64,000 nucleotides of DNA from contig JASAMV010008024.1 in assembly GCA_030248065.1 (NCBI GenBank), positions 1 through 64,000 on the forward strand, read 5' to 3'. This stretch comes from Rhynchonema sp. JSB1_4. Its lineage: Eukaryota > Nematoda > Chromadorea > Monhysterida > Xyalidae. Below, piece by piece: positions 37,661 to 49,730 of this stretch. Position 1 is the stretch's first letter. Each line of letters begins with the position of its first letter. Made by a program: the position numbers and the translations under genes. The notes beneath the pieces are model-generated. The model did no database searches. It worked only from the letters and a program-made list of their open reading frames with translations, and was not told the DNA's origin.

Positions 37661-40600
37661 TTATTCGTCGTCACTGTCTTCTTCCTCCTCCTCCTCATCA
37701 TCATCCTCACTGTCAGACTCGACTTGCTCGATTGGTTTCTTCTGTTTCGGCTTGCCTTTGGCTGGCGCAGTCTGTAAATAGAACTTTGCTCGTTTGTGTC
37801 CATTGGGGACCAGCAGAGACGAGTGATATAAAATGAGTCTGGTAATTGCAAGTCAATGCAAGACAGAATGGCAACCAAAGTATCGTTCAAAAAGCGTCAC
37901 TACGAAGAGGATACCAGGGGCACTCCAAGGAGGGTGCGCTGTGTTTTCAAAATCAATCAGTTTTTCTGCGGAACCCAAATACAATGACCATCCATATCTT
38001 ACTTCCTCCTCCTCTTCTTCGTCCTCATCCTCATCATCACTTAGATCACTGGGCATGCTCTCTTCATCACTGTCACTTATTGTCTTCGTCGGCTTTTTAT
38101 CAGCACCTGCCTCTGCCCGCGCGTGACCGTTCACCAACGGCGGTGACACGTGTGGATTAACTGCGGCTAAAACGTCATTGCAAGGTTTACAAGAAACGCT
38201 GCTAGGCATTTTCAAAAACACCAATTGACTGAAATGACCAAACTAGTGTTGCAAACCTCTTTCCGTAGTGGCTCTGGCATACGTCACCAGCACTGGTACA
38301 CCACGAATCTGCATGTCCTTTGCGTGGTCGTATGCAGCACGTGCGTCCTGTGTGGTGCCGAAACGAACAAACGCGAAACTGAAAATGGACATAAAGGGTT
38401 TTGAAAAAAATTCGAAATGAATCAACATATAAAGGCAAAACGAAAAAATGTGACACGAACTGCCCGCTCCTTCGTTTGCGCGGTGGCAGCGAAACATCAG
38501 TTGCATGCGGGAATGCCTGCTTCAAATCGATAGCGGTGGTGTTCTGTGGCAAGCCGGACACGAACAACTCCCACGGATTGATCATCCAGTTGTCTACAAA
38601 ACAATTATGCTGAGGTCGACCGGAAAGAGCACGCGATATTACTCACTTGGTTGTTTCAAACAAAAAGAACATGACCGGGCACTTCTGTGCCACTGCCAAG
38701 TTTCCGAAAGCCCCAAAGAAACTAAATTAAACCAAGAAACACCGCCAAATCGTACGAACCACCACTTTTTTGTAATGCCCCTTCACGTTTCTTGTTCTTC
38801 GATTTCTCGCCGCAATAATCGACCGTCAACGTCTGTCCTCCGAGCTTTGTTTTCAACAACAATTCGTACGCTCGGTCTGTGGTGGCCTCATCAGCAAACG
38901 ATAGGAAAGCAAAGCTGAAACTCATTTTTACTTTGATCAATCAATAAGCCCAAACAAACAAACATCATCAACATGATACCAACCTCTGTGTCTGCTTCTT
39001 TCTCACATTCAATATATCTGGGCACAATGCCTTGATCTCCTTCTCAGCCGCATTGCGCGGCAATCCTTTCACAAACAGCGTTCGTGCATCGCTCTCAGCG
39101 AAGCGATGTTTCATGTCGCTGGCAATCGTGCTGTCCACAGTTGCTGGAATATGAGGCACGCGATATCAAGCTAGGTAGGTGGAACTGGGAAATGGTCGTG
39201 ATGTAATATTATAAACCAGAAAAATTACGGAAAAACTATGTGACATCTCAGCACACTCACATCCTAATTTGAGCGATTTCACAGGTGCAGCACCGTCGGT
39301 CGGTTCAGTCGAATCGGGGGCCTTTCGTTTCTGACCTGGAGTGGAGCAGAAAAAAATGCTTCACAAGTCGTCACACATTACGTAGTTGCTTGTTACTACC
39401 AGGGGTTTTGCATCGACCATGGAATCAAAAACAGCTGTGGCTGAGTTCCCTCAATGACACGCTACCCGTCCCGACCTGGTACACAACTAGGGTTAGAGGT
39501 CGGGGGGTACCCGACACCCGACAGCCGACACCCGACATCTGGAAGTACCCGACACCCGACATCTCAGAAAAAAGCCGACACCCGACACCCGACAGTTGCA
39601 AAAAAAACCCGACACCCGACATCTAGTTTTTGGAAAAAACCCGACACCCGACACCTGTTTTTGGACCAAAAACAGGCAAATTTTTGCTCCTTCGTACTAT
39701 TAGTGCAATTTTTTGGATCAAGTGACTGAATTCAAGTATTTTCACACGAAATAAACACCAAAATGTCACGTTCTGCGTCATCGGAAACATTCGGTTCGAA
39801 GAAAATTTTCTCTCAAAATTCTTCTCTCAGCAAAACTGATGTTTTGAACCGTAAGTGTCGGGTGTCGGCTGTCGGGTCCCAAAAAACCCGACACCCGACA
39901 CCTACACTTTTTTGGCACCCGACACCCGACATCTCTCTAACCCTATACACAACTACCCAACTCGCTCCGCCAAAGTAGCCGACGACTAACATGTGGATGT
40001 GACAACTCGTAAGATTGAGTACACAAAATCCTACTATATACGATTTATAATCCGACGAAATTTTTCCAACACAACGAACCAGCTTTTCCCGTCTTTCCAT
40101 CCTCACTGTCCTCTTCATCCGACTCCTCGTCATCTTCATCCTCATCATCATCATCTTCAGCCAATCGACTCGCAAATTTGGCAGGATGTGGAGTGAGAAT
40201 AGGTGGCTCCTGAACAGGTGCGAGAGTAGAACCACTGCTTGCAAAAAATACGCAGGTTGCATTTTACTTAGTTGACAGGGCCTTGGGTAGTTTGATTGCA
40301 TTTTTATTCAATTAGTCAATGGTGCGATTTAATGTAGTCCAACATCCAACACAGGGGCCTTTGAACCTGGCCCAGGTGCCATGGCACCTGAATCTCCAAT
40401 TTTTAGGTGCCAGGAAAACGTTTTGGCACCTAGATAGAAGCCAAAACCACTAAAAGGCATAAACTTTGGGTCCCACTGTCACGTAAACTAAAAAAATCTA
40501 GGCGCCAGATTTCAATTTTTAGGTGCCATGGCGCCCAGCTTCAGTAAAAACCACACAGATCCAACATAAGGACAATTCTGCAATGGTGAAGCTCAGTTGC

Positions 40601-43600
40601 GCAATTACATTGAGACAACAGTTTTTTGAAGCACAAATTTGACCCAGCCCTACTCAACGCACCTTTTCATCGCTGGTTGATGGTGTTTTATCAAGTGGCG
40701 TTATGGTGACCTGTTTCTTCGTCTTGTTCACGGTGCCCGGCGTTTTCAATATGGATTTGGATGCCGGTTTCGAATCGGTGCTCTGATCCGCGTCTTGGTC
40801 TGAGTCCGACTCTTCTTCATCTTCGTTCTCCTCATCGCTCATTTCTTCATCTGGATGAATTGGTCAAAACAACTACTCGTTTTTGTCAAAATTTTGCAAT
40901 TATATATTTATCAACCTTTTCTGTGCAGCTTCAAAATCAATTTCCAGAGAACACTGATAGAGCTTCAACAGATAAAACACACCTAATTTATAATCCATAA
41001 CTCTAACCTTCCTCATCCTCATCTTCACTCTCCTCCTCACTGTCCTCCACTTTCTCTTTCTTTTCGTTCAGTACTTTCTTTTCGGGTTTATCTGGTGACA
41101 ACGCCGGCGGTTCTGCCTTGGATTGTGCATAATCGACTTTTAGTGATTGATTCGGCTCGATTTTGGATTTGCGCAACTTTGCCATTGATGCTGTGGCCGT
41201 CGCAACGTCGGGGAAATCGACGAATGCGTATCTGGGAGGGCGATAAAAAGAACAGTCTCTGACAGTGTGTGCAAGTGTGGCATCTTGAATACGATTTTGG
41301 GGCTGATGTGAAAGTGCGCTTCGCGTTGAGGGAGAAAGTTTCATTTTCTGATTTCGCAATGAGAGGTTCGGTTTACTCTTGTTTTGGGGAGCGCCCAAAA
41401 ATTTTTGGGAAAAATTACTGAAGTCCCCTAAATGGTGGAACTAAACCTTTCGCTCAAATAAACCACATTGATGCACCAGTCTGCACTGCATTTCGGCGCC
41501 AGCACTTGCAAAAATGTGTTCAGTTGCTTTTGTAGTTTCTTGTAATACAAAGCAGAAAAACGCTGCGCCCTTGTGCATCAAGCTCACTTGTCATTTTTTC
41601 GATGCCGAATATTGACTGCCTGCGGACACAGTTTCTTCAACTGCATAACGTCCACATTTCTGGGCAGACCGCCCACAAATAGCGATTTGGATGGGGCTGC
41701 GGTTTTCTTGGCGTCAGATTTGGGCGTCTCGGGCAACTTGGCCGGAGGTTGTGGTTGTTGTTTTGTCGATGCAGGCATAACTGTTGGCTCATCTTCACTG
41801 CTTGATCCGTCTTCATCGTCCGCTGAAGATTTTTAGGAATTTTATGACGGTTGGGAATTGAAAGTTTGTTAAATTGATAAAGCTCGTGAACGGATTTACC
41901 GAAGAAAGATCAACTCATACGACAACAACACGACAAACATTAGAGCTAGTACAAGCAGCAGTGCCGCTGCCAACGAACCTCCTACACGTCCTCCTTCCTT
42001 CTTCATCGTTTCTTTCGTTGGTTTATCCTTCTGTTGTTGTTCCTTCTTCTTCTCTGCCACGGGTGCGCTGGCCGTCGCGATTTGTCCACCCGGTGCTTTC
42101 GCATAATCAACCACGTAGTCCGATTTTCGTTTCTTCAACGCCGCCATGCTGGTGGTTGCGGTGGACACGTCAGGGAATTCGATGAGCGCAAAACTAAAGA
42201 CTTTGTCGTAGGGTCCAATTTTTAACAAATCAAAAAATCGCAAAACAACGACTTACGGTTTGCCGGGTTTGTGTTTAATATTCACCGCCTGAGGACATAA
42301 CGTCTTCAGTTCGTCGCTGTTGAGTTTGGTTTTCGGCGGCGTTTTCACGAACAACGTTTTGTTAGCCGGCGCTGTTTGGGGGGTTGATGCTGAAAGTGGG
42401 CCAAGGTGAGTTGGACTGCAAACTCTGACCTGTTTAAAAAACAAAGCTGAATTTGGAAGCTCAACAAAACTGACGTAAAGCGGCTGGTTTTGCTTTATCG
42501 GCTTTGGGCGTCTGTTGTTTGGCCGGTGACGGTTTTGCAGGCGCGGATTCTGGTTCGGAGTCGCTTTCCTCTTCATCTTCATCATCTGATTGAAAATAAA
42601 TTGGGGTCTCACTTTGCATTCCGTAAAATACACTTACGGCGTTGATAATAAAGACAAACTACGCCAATATGAGCTCGATTTCGCAGCTGGCAGAATGGTG
42701 AAACATTCTGACGTGGCTGCTGATTTGGGAAATATTACACGTTGAAGAATGCACAATCAATCATAATGATTTTCTCTTTCTATTCGTTTTTAATACACTT
42801 CACCTCGAAATCGGGCTCGTGTTGGCGTAGTTTGCCTTAACGTATCACATCGCAAAGCTCAACAAATTAAGATCAAAACCTACCAACAGTGTAGTGGCAG
42901 GCAAATGGTTGCAAGGTACCCTTGGGGGATGGATCCAGATGGTTGCAAGGTACCCAACCCCCTACCCAGCTTCCGGAAGGTTGCAAGGTACCCCTGAGGT
43001 CCGAAAAAAGGATGTTTTTTGCATGCATTACACTGCAAAATTGGCCGAAAAATAGGTACTTTTGGCCGAAAATTTGCCTAAAATAGCTATTATATGGAGG
43101 ATTGCGCGCGGAGCGCACAATTTTTGGTGCTTTGAGGTCGAAAAACACCCATTTTTGCCTATGAAAACCATAAATTGATGGTTGCAAGGTACCCTCCGGG
43201 ATGGTGGCAAGGTATCTACCTTTCCCCCCAAGGGGTGGTTGCAAGGTACCCCTTACGTGGGAGAATACCCCATCCCCCCAGCCACTACACTGCCTACCAA
43301 CCAGCTTCACTGCCTTCATCCTCTCCCGAGCTGGATGGAGCATTTGCGAAATCCTCCAATGTAGTCTTTCCTGTTGTCTTCGTTTCGCTCTTGGCATCGG
43401 CCTTGCCTTTAGTCAGCTTCGCGTCCGCTTCGTCGCTATCCTCCTCCTCTTCTGAAAGGATTGAAGTCTCAGTTGGTTTTTGACACACGAGTCAAAAAAA
43501 CGAGGAAGAGAGAATACTTTCTTGTTCTTGTGCCACACAAAGCGATGCAAACGAATCCTAGAAATAAACTAACGGAAAAAACCGCTTTTAGGCCCGAATT

Positions 43601-46147
43601 TTTATGTTCCTAAAAAATGCAAAACCGATCAGTTTTTCGCTTCGGGCCAATTTTGAACTCGACGTTAGAATTGAACTTATTAGTGTAACCCTACTTTTGC
43701 GTCATGTCATGTGCACATATTTTGTGCCCGAAACACCTTGCTTTTTCGACCGGACTACCTTACGTACTGGAAAATATGTGAAAAAAGGTTTTATTCGGGA
43801 AAACCGTTTTCAATAAATAAAAAACGCCAGTAATACACATAAAGTAAAAAACAATGACTGAGTCTCCATACAGTACCTTCATCGCTCTCTTCCTCATCCT
43901 CATCTTCACTCTCGTCACTTTCATTTGCTTTCTGCGCGGCTTTGGCTTTCGCATCGTTCTTCTTGGTTTTTGCATCGATCTTCGTGCCCTTTCTTTTGGC
44001 TTGCTCATCGTCGGAACTCATCATACTGTCTGAAAAGAAACCACATAAGTCACCTTCTTGAAATTCACGATTTCAACAGAGAAAACAAGAACAATGAAAC
44101 ACGGCCAAGTAAAAACTGCCCTGCTACCTTCTTCACTTTCCAGCTCCTCTTCCTCGTCCGTCATCTCCTCATCAGACATTTCTTCGTCAGATTCGTCTTT
44201 CTGGCCTGCGTTCTTCTTCGGTTCCGTCTGAAAAGAAAAAATTGATGACAATCATTACGGTATGGGCTCAAACAGAGCTAATTAAAGTAAGAAACTCCAG
44301 ACGGAAATCCAAACCTTTTTCGTGCTCGCCTGTTCTTGTTTCTGCATCTTCTTCTTCGTTGCCGCCACGGTTTTGCCCAATTTTCCTTCTGGGTCACTCA
44401 GTTCATCGGAATCAACGTCGAAATCGCCATTAGATTCACCTAAAAATTCCATCTTTTTGAAAACTAGTTGTGAAAAATTAGTAACTGCTGCGAAAGTAAT
44501 TCTATGATCAATTATCATGGTTCCCGGACCGGACCTTCTTCCATGCCCTCTTGTTCATCTGAATCTTCGTCACTTTCTTCTTCCTCCTCATCCTCATCCG
44601 ACGACTCCGCGTCTTTCATCTTTTTGGGTGGCTGTTGTTCGAACTGCAAACAAGATGATGAATTACAAACGTAATGAACACGCGAAAAAGTCATCGCGAA
44701 CTATCTCTAACCTTGTTCTTGCTCTTTGCGGCCTTCTTCGGCATCGGCAGTTCTTCATTTTCACTACCATCTTCTTCGCTACCACTTTCATCGGCCTCGT
44801 TTTGATGTGCGAACGGTTTCTTCACTTTGTCACCCCCACCATCACCTTGGAATTTATTGCCGCCGCGAAATCCGCCTCGTTGATTGTCCCGGCCACTGAA
44901 ACCACCGCGCGGACCACCGCGACCACCTATTTCAAAATAAAGGAAATGACAGAAAGCATATTAGGGTCGTTTTAACTTTGATCACACGGAAATATCACAC
45001 AAGATTACCAAGATCTCAGAAGCAACACAAGAATCCAAGCTGTTATCAATCAATGTATCAATGTTCGAGAAAAAATCAATATTTTGTTGTTTGTTGACCT
45101 ACCTCCTCCACGTCCACCGCGGTCGCCACCGCGACCTCGAAATCCACCGCGTCCGCCTCTCGGTGGTCCACCACGTTTGAACTGCATGTCACCACCACCA
45201 CGATGTTTGGGTGGGAAACTACGATCAGCTCGACCGCCGAAACTGTGGTCACCTCCGCCGCCTGACCCTGCACACAAACACGGATTTTTAACCAGTAGGG
45301 TTGCGAGAGTGTTGTCATGTTGTGTAACCAGGAAATGTAGCAAATTTTCCAGCCGGGCCGGGCCGAGCTTTGGCCACCTCAGGCCGGGTCGGACCGGAGA
45401 TTTCGGGGGCTCGGGCCGCGGCCAAACCCGGCCCGATTGCGACCTCTGACCCGACCCGCCCCAACGTACCGTAAAAACCTCAATACAGCCCCCCCGGAAT
45501 AGAGCCCCCGTAATACAGCCCCCCAAAAAGGGGTCAGTGAATTAATAGAGCCCCCCCGGAATAGAGCACCCCCCAAAGTAACATCCCCTGTACAGTAGTG
45601 TATTAACGCTTGATAGTGGTGCACAATGTACATTTATGCACGTTTGTTGTTCGTTCAGAGCACATAATACGCCTCTTATTGACGAATAGACACGAATAAA
45701 TGCGAGTACAAGTGAAAAAACATCCATTCAAATCCCCTTTTAGGGGTTTTTGGGGTATTTCTGGGAACAATTTTTTCAGGTTCGGGTCAGTGAATTAATA
45801 GAGTCCCCCCCGGAATAGAGCCCCCCGTAATAGAGCCCCCAAAATGGGGTCAGTGAGTTAATAGAGCCCCCCTTCTATTTAGGTTTTTACGGTACGTCGT
45901 AGCCACAGCACTCTGTGTGAGACCGGGACGTGGGAGTGGGACCTTACAGCCTTCCATCGGGCCGGGCCGGACTTTTCGCCGACCGGGTCGGGCCGGGTTG
46001 ACTTTAGGCAGCCAGCTTCCGATCTATGGCACACACTGCAGTGCAACTGCACTGCACGGACTGACCAATTGATCGTCGATCGCCAAATCCTCCACGTCCA
46101 CGTCCACCGCCTCTGCCTCGGTCGTTGTTGCCGCGAAATCTGCCCAT
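37661..46147 (-). CDS. nucleolin-like protein: N-terminal RGG, acidic tracts, four RRMs
   Basis: Twenty-two exons join in phase, giving 1082 residues. They are 46147-46066, 45267-45103, 44926-44712, 44643-44535, 44439-44315, 44227-44128, 44029-43877, 43451-43302, 42585-42475, 42389-42257, 42193-41979, 41822-41588, 41231-41008, 40850-40663, 40209-40080, 39335-39261, 39143-38984, 38914-38760, 38593-38461, 38378-38257, 38160-38003 and 37771-37661. Residues 1-110 are an RGG/GGR-rich RNA-binding tract. Residues 110-400 alternate Lys-rich with Asp/Glu/Ser runs, likely CK2 sites. RRMs start near 413 (LFVKTP), 562 (LFVGGLP), 824 (LFVKGLP) and 916 (LFVSGLP), with RNP1-like strands such as YAFVDF and FAFVRF. 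An acidic block separates RRM2 from RRM3 and another ends the protein. All four RRMs are split at the same place in phase 2, which points to internal domain duplication. A role in nucleolar rRNA handling is inferred. Introns 1, 8, 14 and 15 carry MITEs. Confidence 0.85.
39488..39945. mobile_element. hAT-like MITE with iterated GACACCC arms
   Basis: The perfect 11-bp termini TAGGGTTAGAG (39488-39498) and CTCTAACCCTA (39935-39945) are bounded by a perfect 8-bp duplication TACACAAC (39480-39487 and 39946-39953). The arms are tandem CCGACACCCGACA units interrupted by A-runs, and the core is AT-rich. No transposase is present. The element lies in intron 15 of the nucleolin-like gene. Confidence 0.85.
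40352..40558. mobile_element. short hAT-like MITE with AGGTGCCA repeats
   Basis: A perfect 8-bp duplication ATCCAACA (40344-40351 and 40559-40566) flanks a 207-bp element starting CAGGGGCCTTTGAACCTGG. The right terminus is only loosely complementary to it, so the ends have diverged. Inside, TTTTTAGGTGCCA and GGCACCT units are repeated in both orientations. It lies in intron 14 of the nucleolin-like gene. Confidence 0.6.
42887..43292. mobile_element. hAT-like MITE with GGTTGCAAGGTACC arms at a splice donor
   Basis: The perfect 12-bp inverted termini CAGTGTAGTGGC (42887-42898) and GCCACTACACTG (43281-43292) are bounded by a perfect 8-bp duplication CCTACCAA (42879-42886 and 43293-43300). The arms consist of repeated GGTTGCAAGGTACCC units. 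It lies in intron 8 of the nucleolin-like gene. The right target copy begins at the second base of the intron, so the donor GTTGGT overlaps the duplication. Confidence 0.88.
45345..46030. mobile_element. composite GC-rich element with GGGCC arms and a nested foldback
   Basis: The left arm (45352-45450) and right arm (45955-46028) are iterated GGGCCGG units. The right end, CCGATCTATG, resembles the terminus of the element at 2434-3289 (CCGATCTCTG), and CGACCTCTG at 45440-45448 looks like a second terminus of the same family. Between the arms is an inserted foldback with 15-bp termini GTACCGTAAAAACCT (45466-45480) and AGGTTTTTACGGTAC (45881-45895). It carries repeated AATAGAGCCCCC units. I could not fix a target duplication for the outer element. 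It lies in intron 1 of the nucleolin-like gene. Confidence 0.6.
45466..45895. mobile_element. foldback MITE with AATAGAGCCCCC repeats, nested
   Basis: The perfect 15-bp inverted termini GTACCGTAAAAACCT and AGGTTTTTACGGTAC enclose about 400 bp. ACGT or TA lies at both junctions, but because GTAC is palindromic the exact target duplication is ambiguous. Internal repeats of AATAGAGCCCCC and GGGGTCAGTGAATTAATAGA flank a unique core (45595-45775). No transposase frame is present. Confidence 0.65.
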
Positions 46148-46560
46148 TATGTCTGACGCACAGACTTGTTGTTATTGACCTGAGAATGACAATTATAACG
46201 TGAGATCAACGAGACCCGACCCGACCCAATTTTTGCAATTTGTGAAAGACAAACGAAAAAGAAAACCGGGGAAAAACTAAAACGGAAAACGGAATTTTTT
46301 TGAAATTTTCTTTTTCTTTGAATTTTTTTAACGCGTTTCGGTGTATCTAAGCCGGTGATCCCCTACCCAAATTGGATCGCTCGCCTTTTTTGATTTCCCT
46401 CTTTTCTTGCTTGGTTTCCCCGGCACACCCCAGCTCAGGAAAATTGTCACTGCTCAAGCCTGATGAGGAGCCCAGTGCTTAGTCACTCATCATTTTTCAC
46501 TGAATAACCAACCGAAATCGACAAAATATCCGAGATCTGCAAGAAACGCGTCAAGTCAGC

Positions 46561-49500
46561 ATGCCTCCACATCCGAGCCGTTCGCACGACACCTGCATCG
46601 TTCGTGAGTTGCCTCCCTCATTTATTATGCTCAAAGTTTTTTATCTAATTTAAATTTTGAAAAAATCACATAAAGTTGCCTCTTCCGATTGAATCAGACA
46701 ACACGGCGACGGGTGAACGTTGGCCGACGTTAGTCACCGGCTTCATCTATCGCCGACGTCGTTTCCTGTTCGCCTTGCGTGCTTGGCAGCGCGAATACGC
46801 ATTCATCACCAACGACGGCATTTTGAAAATCACACCAAAAGAAGTGCGTTTTGAGGATTCGATAAGATTTTGATTGTTTGTGCCACGCGTGTCATAGACG
46901 GAACACGCTTCAGTTAAGCTGTCTGATTCCACCACCATGACGGCAATTAAGATCTGCTCTCAACCCTTGTTGAGACTACGGACGCATCCATCTGGTGTCT
47001 TCGCACTGACGTGTATTCACATAACACGTGTCACCACAAAGATACATTGCAAACGTCGCTTACGAAACACACAAACCAGCTTTGCTCATGCACACGGCAC
47101 TGATAATCTGACTATCCCATCACAGGACCCAACATCACCGCATCGTATCCCCCCATCACAGTCATTCGATCTACGCACTGCATCCAGTCTCAAGCTGGTT
47201 TATGCCGAATCAGCGTCGTATCCGGGCCAAAAGAAGCTCGTCATTCATATCCATCATGCTAGTTTCTTTGTGCTTTTTTTGTTTTTGTGCTTTTTTGTCA
47301 TGTTTTTCATTTTTCAGTCGCCAACCGACTGCACCAAAGTGAAGATTATCGGCGAAAAACAGTGCAAGGCGTGGCTGTCAGCCATTTCGGTCGTGATCGC
47401 TGATGAACCGCAACAAAAGTAACCCATTTGATATTTTGGACCCGTTGTTTCCTCAAGTAATTACGTGAAGCATCAACCAATTCGTTGCAGTGCACCATCG
47501 CCGAAACGTCACTCATCACACAAACATCAGCATCAACATCGGCACAAAACAGACAACGACAGCAAGAAAACCGCCAAACAACAACAAAAGCACAAAGACA
47601 ACAACAACACAAAACAACACCAAATTCCGTTCGAAACCACCGCCGATCTGGGCACACGCAGTCTGATGCATTGTGTCTGCCATCCGGATGATGCGATAGC
47701 GAAGAATGACAATGAAAAGGTTGAATCTAATCTAAATTTACGTTGATTATTGTTTAAAATGATACTGATTTTCAATGAAATATTGCCAAATCTTCCAGAA
47801 ACACATCAAACACGAGACCGACAAGCCTGAAAAACCGATTGGACCAAAAACACCGGCCAAGCAGAAGTTCGTTGTCGAAAAAGTGCCGAGCGCAGAACAA
47901 GCGAAACCAGAAATCGGCGAAAAACAAGAACAACAGCAGGAGGTGTTATGATGTTTTCTTCGACAAAACGCCCAAGTCCAGCTCAACCTCACAACCTCCT
48001 TGTCAGCGCCCACTCGCACCGGCGTGTACCACAACGGAGCCCTCGCTCGCTGCACCAGTGGATTCGAGTGCCAAACTGCGACAAGCAACACGCGCCAAAC
48101 GCACTGGTGGTACTGGCATCAGAATGAAATATGACAACAAGGTTGTAGGGGGTTGGGCTTGGCAAAAAAGTCTTCAGTCAGGGTCAGAATTTTAGTGCCG
48201 TGCGCACGTGCAGTCGCCCACATGCCAAGCACTGCAGACAGAGAACTCCGTTCCGCATGTGTCACAATAATTTCATCAAAATATAGCCCCAGCTCTCCCT
48301 TGCAATTTATTTAAAAAAACAGCTGTTTCTCCAACAGCCGCATTCTTTCACGCACGGCACTATCATTTTGATTGGTGGCCGCTTCCAGCCCACCACACCA
48401 CCGATGCGTGAATTGTCGACAAAGCCGACCAGTGATGACACAAAATCGAATGCGCTTGATTCTGTCGTGGTGAAAAAGGGCACTGACACACACAGACATC
48501 CGATCGTGGCCTATGTGAGAACGAAGCAGGCAAACAAGGTAATCTTATATGTTATAAAGACAACGTGAAACATTAGCCGGTCCACTTATTGTGTGATCTT
48601 TCTTTCAGCCCCAAGGGCACGCAACCGAAGCCTCGGGTCCGCCGTTTGGTGGCATTTGGGTAGGTGGAGACCCGAAAGAGAACAAGGTTGGGAGAATTTA
48701 TTGACCAAGTGTTAGTTCCTCATTGACCAGAGGTGAACTGGAGTGATGAAACATCGTCCTCTCAACACACAGCAGGCAGCGCAACGCAGTCAGTACGCGT
48801 ACGGTCGGCCAACCATCAATCCAATCAAAGTGCGTGCTGCGCTGCCTGATGGATTCAGACCAGTACGCGCGCCACAACAACTCACAATTCCGGAACCGAA
48901 AATCGAACACAAAATTGACACCGTTGGAATGTTGTGCTATTAGCTAGTGATGTTTCATGGCACTTATATTTATTGATTCTCCAGCCCATCACACGCGCAC
49001 CGACGCCTTGGAGGGTCAGGGAACCGACCATCGAATACAAACCGATTCAGCAGCCAACAGCTACGATCGAACCGATGGTGGAAAGTTCGTGACTGACTGT
49101 TTGTTTCCCACGCAGACCTAGGCCCCACCTTGATATTTCAGAGTCAGCCCCTGACAGTGACAGCAGTCGACCATTCAGCACGCCGACATTCGCCGATGAC
49201 ATTCGACATCGATTTGTGACACGACAACAACGATATGAACATGTGAAACATCTCCACGACGATGTGGTCACAGGTTGGTACAATCTGCGGTATTAAAAGG
49301 TGCATTCGGACGTTATGATTGGTACGTGTGTGACGAAGCATTACAATATTTCATGTAGAACAACCCCAACCAAGCGCACCGCAACACGAAATTGTGACCG
49401 TGAAGAGCGCGTGCGACACACCGAAAAACAAACACACAAACAAACCAACCGAACTGCAACCACAAAACGATGATGACGAACAAGTTTGTTTTTCTGATAA

Positions 49501-49730
49501 AAAAGGCTTCGCAAGCGAAAAAGCCCTGAAAATATTTGCAGACGCCCAGTCCATCTACCGTATCCCGATCGATCGGCCGCAAATTCGCCAAACTGCGCGC
49601 CCGATTCTCACAGACACGAACGAACAGCGAAGAACAGAATGTCGGGGGCAGTAGACAGACAGAGGACGGAGGGGAGCCGAAGGAAAACGGTGGGAAATGT
49701 CGATGGGCATGCCCGACAAAAAATATATGA
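46561..49730 (+). CDS. PH-domain protein with long basic, disordered tail
   Basis: Fourteen exons join in phase: 46561-46603, 46698-46843, 46898-47239, 47318-47418, 47491-47719, 47799-47942, 48007-48141, 48389-48538, 48609-48686, 48773-48922, 48985-49084, 49142-49273, 49359-49483 and 49542-49730, giving 687 residues. The N-terminus looks like a pleckstrin-homology domain. It opens with WPTLVTGFIYRRRRF, then QREYAFITNDGILKI, and ends with the helix QCKAWLSAIS near residue 200. A large insertion splits the fold; exon 3 might hide a further intron. The rest is His/Gln/Lys-rich, then Pro-rich, without a recognised domain. A basic motif RSIGRKFAKLRARF lies about 50 residues from the C-terminus and could contact membranes or a partner. 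A phosphoinositide-binding scaffold is the simplest inference. It is divergent from the nucleolin-like gene, whose start lies only 0.4 kb away. Confidence 0.65.

Noticed and set aside
45050..45526. 158-codon minus-strand frame across the RGG exon
   Set aside because: Only the 45267-45103 part is coding (exon 2 of the nucleolin-like gene). The rest runs through intron and repeat sequence.
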